Shown here in pieces: positions 60,288-64,000 of a stretch of DNA of 64,000 nucleotides (within the stretch, counting starts at the first letter, position 1; each line of letters opens with the position of its first letter). Source of the stretch: Bacillus sp. V3-13 (GTDB taxonomy: Bacteria; Bacillota; Bacilli; Bacillales; Cytobacillaceae); assembly GCF_002860165.1 (NCBI RefSeq), contig NZ_PGUZ01000016.1:62001-126000 (forward strand), in the 5' to 3' direction. The translations under genes were made by a program, and so were the position numbers. The notes under the pieces were generated by a model, which saw only the letters and a list, made by a program, of their open reading frames with translations, was not told where the DNA came from and did no database searches.

Positions 60288-61823
60288 TTATTTGCCCATC
60301 ATCATACCCGTAATATAGTTGCTTTGCTCATTCATTTTGCTCAGTGCAGTTTCCATAGCCGTGAATTGTTTCCAATAGCGGTCTTCAATTCTTGCCAGCC
60401 GATCTTCCCAGGAAATCATTTGTTGACTAATATCAGAAAGAGATTTACCAATAACGCTAATATCCAAATTAGGACTTGTTTCTGGCCGGCCTGCTTTTTT
60501 ATTTAACTGATCCAAAGTTTTATTGACTTTTTCATACACTCTTGATGCAATCCCGTCTACAGCGGTAAATAAAGTTGCTACTTCATCGGGACTGTTGGCA
60601 ATGGCAGCTTTTAATTTCTCCTCATCAATTTCAAGTTTGCCGTCGAGCGACATATAAGGAGTTTTAATCCCAAGCTCTGACAGCAGCTTGATCTGTCCAT
60701 CAGGAATCCCTGCTACAGGAGTATACATGCTGCTTCTAAGACTGGTTAATGTATCCCTTAAAATCTGGTCGTTGTATAGTAGACCCTTCTTGGCCTTTTC
60801 ATCCCACTTTTCCGCTTCCTTTTCTGACAGTGTCTCCCTCTGTTCATCAGTCAAAGGTGGGGTATCCCGGTCTCTTGGCTCTTTTATTTTTTTGTTAAAG
60901 CTGTCAATGATCGAATTATAATTTTCAACAAATTCTTTAATATTATTGAAAATCGCTTCTGTATCCGATTCGATGGAAACGGTAGTGGAAACGAGGGGAT
61001 CTGCTTTTAATAAAGTTAAATCAACACCATAAACACTGACTTTATTAGATTTCAAATTGGTTATGTTCGTGCCATCAAATGTAATATTGCCGTATTTACC
61101 AGCTACATTTGCTGCTACCACCGCCGTACCGTTTGATTGTACTGCTGCTCCTCCATTAGCAATTAGAGCCGCCAGATTGGTAGAACCATTAGCGGATGCA
61201 TCAGTCAAAACAATTTTTTGGTCTCCTCCCATGTCCTTTGAAGAGAGGACAAATCTAGAGGTGGTTTCATCAAAGGATGCACGCAAACCCAATGACACGC
61301 CGGATGAATTATCTGTTGCCGAACTGATTTTACTTGCAATCGCAGCAAAAGTATCATTCTCATTAATCGTAATCGTTGCTTCACCATTTAGGCTGGCGAC
61401 TTTGAAAGTAGCTGTCTGCCCGGCTGCTATGATTGTATCCGTGGACTTTGCGTTTGTCCCACTTAAATTAACGATCGCGTTAGTAGTCTTTAATTTTGCA
61501 ACCTCTGCCAAACTATTAATGGTCAAAGTGTAGGTACCCGCCACAGCATTACTTTTTGCGGCAGCTGATGCTCTTGAAGGGTCTGCAGAAGTGGCCTTAT
61601 ATCCGTTAAATGCTGATGAAAATCGTAACTTGTCAGCTTTTGACCTGAATGTGCTAAGCTCCAAATTGACATCCCTGTATGCATCACGCTGCCATTGCAG
61701 CCATTCCTTCGTTTGGAAAAGCTTATCTAAAGGCATTCGTTCTGCTGTCATTAAGTCTCTAATAATGGAAGTTGTATCAAGTCCTGATGCAAATCCCGTA
61801 ATTCTCATTTGATTCGAAACCAA
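60288..61823 (-). CDS. fliD: Flagellar filament cap protein FliD
   Basis: A 511-residue cap protein: N-terminal D0/D1 segment (RITGFASGLDTTSIIRDLM), central variable domains rich in Ala, Thr and Asn, and a C-terminal coiled coil ending EQSNYITGMMMGK. It forms the distal cap that helps flagellin fold. The start is a TTG after GGAGGTG; an ATG five codons in is an alternative. Confidence 0.94.
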   Translation of the reverse strand: MVSNQMRITGFASGLDTTSIIRDLMTAERMPLDKLFQTKEWLQWQRDAYRDVNLELSTFRSKADKLRFSSAFNGYKATSADPSRASAAAKSNAVAGTYTLTINSLAEVAKLKTTNAIVNLSGTNAKSTDTIIAAGQTATFKVASLNGEATITINENDTFAAIASKISSATDNSSGVSLGLRASFDETTSRFVLSSKDMGGDQKIVLTDASANGSTNLAALIANGGAAVQSNGTAVVAANVAGKYGNITFDGTNITNLKSNKVSVYGVDLTLLKADPLVSTTVSIESDTEAIFNNIKEFVENYNSIIDSFNKKIKEPRDRDTPPLTDEQRETLSEKEAEKWDEKAKKGLLYNDQILRDTLTSLRSSMYTPVAGIPDGQIKLLSELGIKTPYMSLDGKLEIDEEKLKAAIANSPDEVATLFTAVDGIASRVYEKVNKTLDQLNKKAGRPETSPNLDISVIGKSLSDISQQMISWEDRLARIEDRYWKQFTAMETALSKMNEQSNYITGMMMGK

Positions 61824-61839
61824 AGCCCTTCACCTCCGC

Positions 61840-62205
61840 TTAAATTTTACTATCTACAAATAAACCCAAATATTCTTTCATGGAAGCATACATATCCAGT
61901 AACTTCTTCGGTGGAATTTCCTTTACTGTTTCCTTCGTTTCGTCATTAATCAGCGTCACATAGTATTTCTCCAGCTTTTCGTGATAAACATATTTTAGTG
62001 AAGTTTGTGCGTTATTTAAAAAGCTGTTTAAATCCTTAACGACTTTTTCCAATTCTTCTTTTTTAATAGTGTGTTCTATCATCTTCTCAGACTGCTGTTC
62101 TAAGCTGTTAGATTTTTTCTCTCGAGAATGGGATGTCACTGGATTTTTATGTTCAACAGGTTTTTCTACTATTGATAATTTGGAAATTGAATCAACAGAG
62201 CCCAT
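61840..62205 (-). CDS. flaG: FlaG-family flagellar protein (YvyC)
   Basis: A 121-residue protein of the FlaG/YvyC family. A Lys/Ser-rich N-terminus is followed by the conserved domain (about 50-121) with KYVYHEKLEKYYVTLINDETKETVKEIPP. It is the first gene of the flaG-fliD-fliS-fliT operon and follows a sigma-D-type promoter. It influences filament length in some species. AGGAGG precedes the ATG. Confidence 0.9.
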   Translation of the reverse strand: MGSVDSISKLSIVEKPVEHKNPVTSHSREKKSNSLEQQSEKMIEHTIKKEELEKVVKDLNSFLNNAQTSLKYVYHEKLEKYYVTLINDETKETVKEIPPKKLLDMYASMKEYLGLFVDSKI

Positions 62206-62237
62206 CGTAAATCCTCCTAAAATTTTATCTACCTATT

Positions 62238-62264
62238 ACATCGGTTATTTTCAGGAAACTTTTA
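62238..62264 (-). promoter_or_regulatory. Sigma-D promoter of the flaG-fliDST operon
   Basis: On the minus strand TAAA and ACCGATGT are 15 bases apart, matching TAAA-N15-GCCGATAT with two mismatches. It sits about 33 bases before the flaG start, as in B. subtilis yvyC. Confidence 0.75.
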
Positions 62265-62276
62265 CAATAATTATTA

Positions 62277-63335
62277 TTATAGCCTGGATAATCTATTAAC
62301 CGCTGGTTGATAACCGAACTGTGCTGAATACTCATAGTAGAATTTAGCTTTTTGCTCTTGTTTAAACATTTCGTAATAGACGGCAAGATTATAAGCTGCT
62401 AAAAAATTGCCGGTTCCGATAACAATTTCTCTTGCTCCTTGTTCTCCAAGTGAAAGACAGTTTAAATAAGATTCTTCTATTCTTGGCAAATAACTTATAT
62501 TAGTGTTAATATCACTCAGAACAAAGTTCATAAAAAAAATACCTGAGACAAAATGGAAATCCGGCAGATAGAGGAGCTCACTTTTCACTTCATTAATGAC
62601 TGCAAATGCACGAGTAAAATCTTTTGTATCTATTAAAGTGTACAGATAATTGACAGCCAAATCACCAAAGTAGCTATCATCTTTATTAGCAAAAAAATAG
62701 CTCTTACTAAAATAATCCTTTGCTTCGATAACTCGATTTACGGCTTTATATTGTCTTGCTATTTGATAAAGAATATAAGGGTTTTCTGGAAACGATAATA
62801 GCTCCAATTCCAACAAGTGCAGGTTTCTTTTAGATTTATCCGTTTGATAATATCCAGAATGGTAAATTTCAATAGGAAGGTCTATTCTTGGTAAATCTGA
62901 GTGAATTTGTTCATGAATCCTGCCTTTGTAACTTACTCCTCTTGGAATCAAGCGGGAGATATACGCTTGGGATTCCTTTACTTCGTTATTTTGAACAAAT
63001 TTACTCTTGATATTGATTCTTCCAATAAAGGTACCGGAATAAAGAAGTGAGTTTATCTGATCTACATCCCAATCAATTACCTGCTCATCCGCATCCAAAA
63101 CAAGATTCCAATCAGACTTCGACTGAGCTAAAGCGTAATTGCGGGCTTCTGAAAAGTCGTTATTCCATTCAAAATCATATACGTTCGCACCAATATCACT
63201 TGCAATCTCTTTTGTTTTGTCATTTGATCCCGTATCAACGACAATTAATTCATCAACCAACTCTTTTATGCTATTTAAACAGGAGAAAAGATTATTTTCT
63301 TCATTCTTGGCAATCATCACTAAGGAGATACTCAT
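62277..63335 (-). CDS. GT2 glycosyltransferase with TPR-like C-terminus
   Basis: A 352-residue GT2 transferase: SISLVMIAKNEENNLFSCLNS start, VVDTGSNDKT, and the DAD metal site in LVLDADEQVI. A helical TPR-like region (about 190-350) follows. The ATG at 63335 is chosen for spacing from AGGAGG; an ATG two codons earlier is too close. Next to the flagellar genes it may glycosylate flagellin, or act in cell-wall polymer synthesis. Lack of a membrane segment fits cytosolic flagellin modification. Confidence 0.82.
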   Translation of the reverse strand: MSISLVMIAKNEENNLFSCLNSIKELVDELIVVDTGSNDKTKEIASDIGANVYDFEWNNDFSEARNYALAQSKSDWNLVLDADEQVIDWDVDQINSLLYSGTFIGRINIKSKFVQNNEVKESQAYISRLIPRGVSYKGRIHEQIHSDLPRIDLPIEIYHSGYYQTDKSKRNLHLLELELLSFPENPYILYQIARQYKAVNRVIEAKDYFSKSYFFANKDDSYFGDLAVNYLYTLIDTKDFTRAFAVINEVKSELLYLPDFHFVSGIFFMNFVLSDINTNISYLPRIEESYLNCLSLGEQGAREIVIGTGNFLAAYNLAVYYEMFKQEQKAKFYYEYSAQFGYQPAVNRLSRL

Positions 63336-63509
63336 CTTCATTCCTCCTTCAAAAATAGGTTAGGGGCAGCCATTATTGACCACCCCAACCGTACTTCACA
63401 TCAGCATTAACATGTCGATTCCTTTACTGACTCAGCCGGAAACATCTGGAGCATATGCACATCCACTACTGTAAACATCCAATCTTCAACACTAAAACAA
63501 CCTAGCCCA

Positions 63510-64000
63510 TTACTTTAAAATATTTCTTAAAAAAGACTGAGTTTGTCCATGCATTAACTGCAATTCGGCCCAGACATTATCATAGTGATCTGGATCGGTT
63601 GAATTTTCATTTGAAAATTCTACTTGATGAGCAGAAGGTAAAAATTTTAATAACTTGTCAAGTTTTTCATTCCACCCTTTACCCACGTGGTTGTCAAACA
63701 CATCTCTATACTGTAATTTATGTGCCGCTTGGGCTAATTGATGATTATTAATAGATTTAATCGTACTCTCTACGTAATCCCTGACACTTTTCGCGTTTTC
63801 ATTCATTCCATCATATTTATCAATTGCCAAAATGCCAGCAATAGGAAACGGTTGTCTGATGACTGGAAGGCCATATAATACGGCGTCTAAAGTTGAAGTC
63901 AACGATCCAACAGGAAAAGATTCAATATAGAAATCTGCTGCCCTATAAAAGTCTTCAATAGCTGGTGTATGCTTAATGACCTTTAATTTACCTGGTGCTT
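63510..64000 (-). CDS. Glycosyltransferase, C-terminal part (runs off the window edge)
   Basis: The frame is open to the right edge on the minus strand, so the gene is truncated by the window. The visible 162 or so residues include ADFYIESFPVGSLTSTLDAV, a nucleotide-sugar-binding turn as in GT-B glycosyltransferases, then DAVLYGLPVI. The gene would be transcribed toward the GT2 gene, which suggests a flagellin- or surface-glycosylation group beside the flagellar operon. The start codon lies outside the window. Confidence 0.7.
   Translation of the reverse strand, partial: APGKLKVIKHTPAIEDFYRAADFYIESFPVGSLTSTLDAVLYGLPVIRQPFPIAGILAIDKYDGMNENAKSVRDYVESTIKSINNHQLAQAAHKLQYRDVFDNHVGKGWNEKLDKLLKFLPSAHQVEFSNENSTDPDHYDNVWAELQLMHGQTQSFLRNILK

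Overview
The window looks like a chromosomal segment of a low-GC, motile, Gram-positive Bacillaceae species. Three things point there: strong AGGAGG-type ribosome binding sites; Bacillus-type synteny at the right end (flaG-fliD-fliS-fliT, hpf, secA, prfB with its programmed frameshift, cccB, ftsE-ftsX, ctpB, minJ); and Bacillus-style sigma-A, sigma-B and sigma-D promoter sequences. No rRNA, tRNA or CRISPR array was seen.

Layout. 0-3.7 kb: a minus-strand hasA-hasC-hasB operon (hyaluronan-synthase-like glycosyltransferase, UDP-glucose pyrophosphorylase, UDP-glucose dehydrogenase), probably an extracellular polysaccharide or capsule locus. 4.4-8.5 kb: a divergent operon of an ABC ATPase, an FtsX-type permease and a UgtP-like glycosyltransferase. 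8.5-9.3 kb: a non-coding stretch with a 52-bp tandem repeat array. 9.3-19.5 kb: an MprF-C-terminal-like protein; a three-gene operon of small proteins controlled by a cyclic-di-GMP class I riboswitch; a TerC family protein; a czrA-czcD zinc module; and a GntR-regulated spermidine/iron-type ABC importer.

19.7-32.5 kb is the most unusual part. Fourteen minus-strand genes are packed with almost no gaps and bounded by terminators. In transcription order they encode an EAL-domain protein, GTP cyclohydrolase I, a double 6-pyruvoyl-tetrahydropterin synthase, a short-chain reductase, a GHKL ATPase, an alpha/beta hydrolase, an acyl carrier protein, an AMP-forming ligase, a HAMP membrane sensor, a STAS protein, a PP2C phosphatase, a FapA-type DUF342 protein, a second STAS protein and a LytTR response regulator. 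The first four enzymes could make a tetrahydrobiopterin-like pterin. The next three could activate and transfer an acyl group. The rest is a partner-switching and cyclic-di-GMP signalling set. A PAS-rich hybrid histidine kinase lies immediately upstream. I know of no described system with this composition.

35.5-42.7 kb looks like an acquired or rearranged segment. It holds a decayed transposition-ATPase remnant, a mannitol-type PTS operon with a phosphohexuloisomerase and a sugar-phosphate epimerase, a DeoR regulator, a truncated transketolase and a mazEF-type toxin-antitoxin pair. 42.8-64 kb is mostly conserved core: minJ, ctpB, a murein hydrolase, ftsEX, cccB, a YitT protein, prfB, secA, split chromate transporters, hpf, the fliD operon and glycosyltransferases next to the flagellar genes. 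A second 52-bp repeat array (52 kb) shares its hairpin core with the first.
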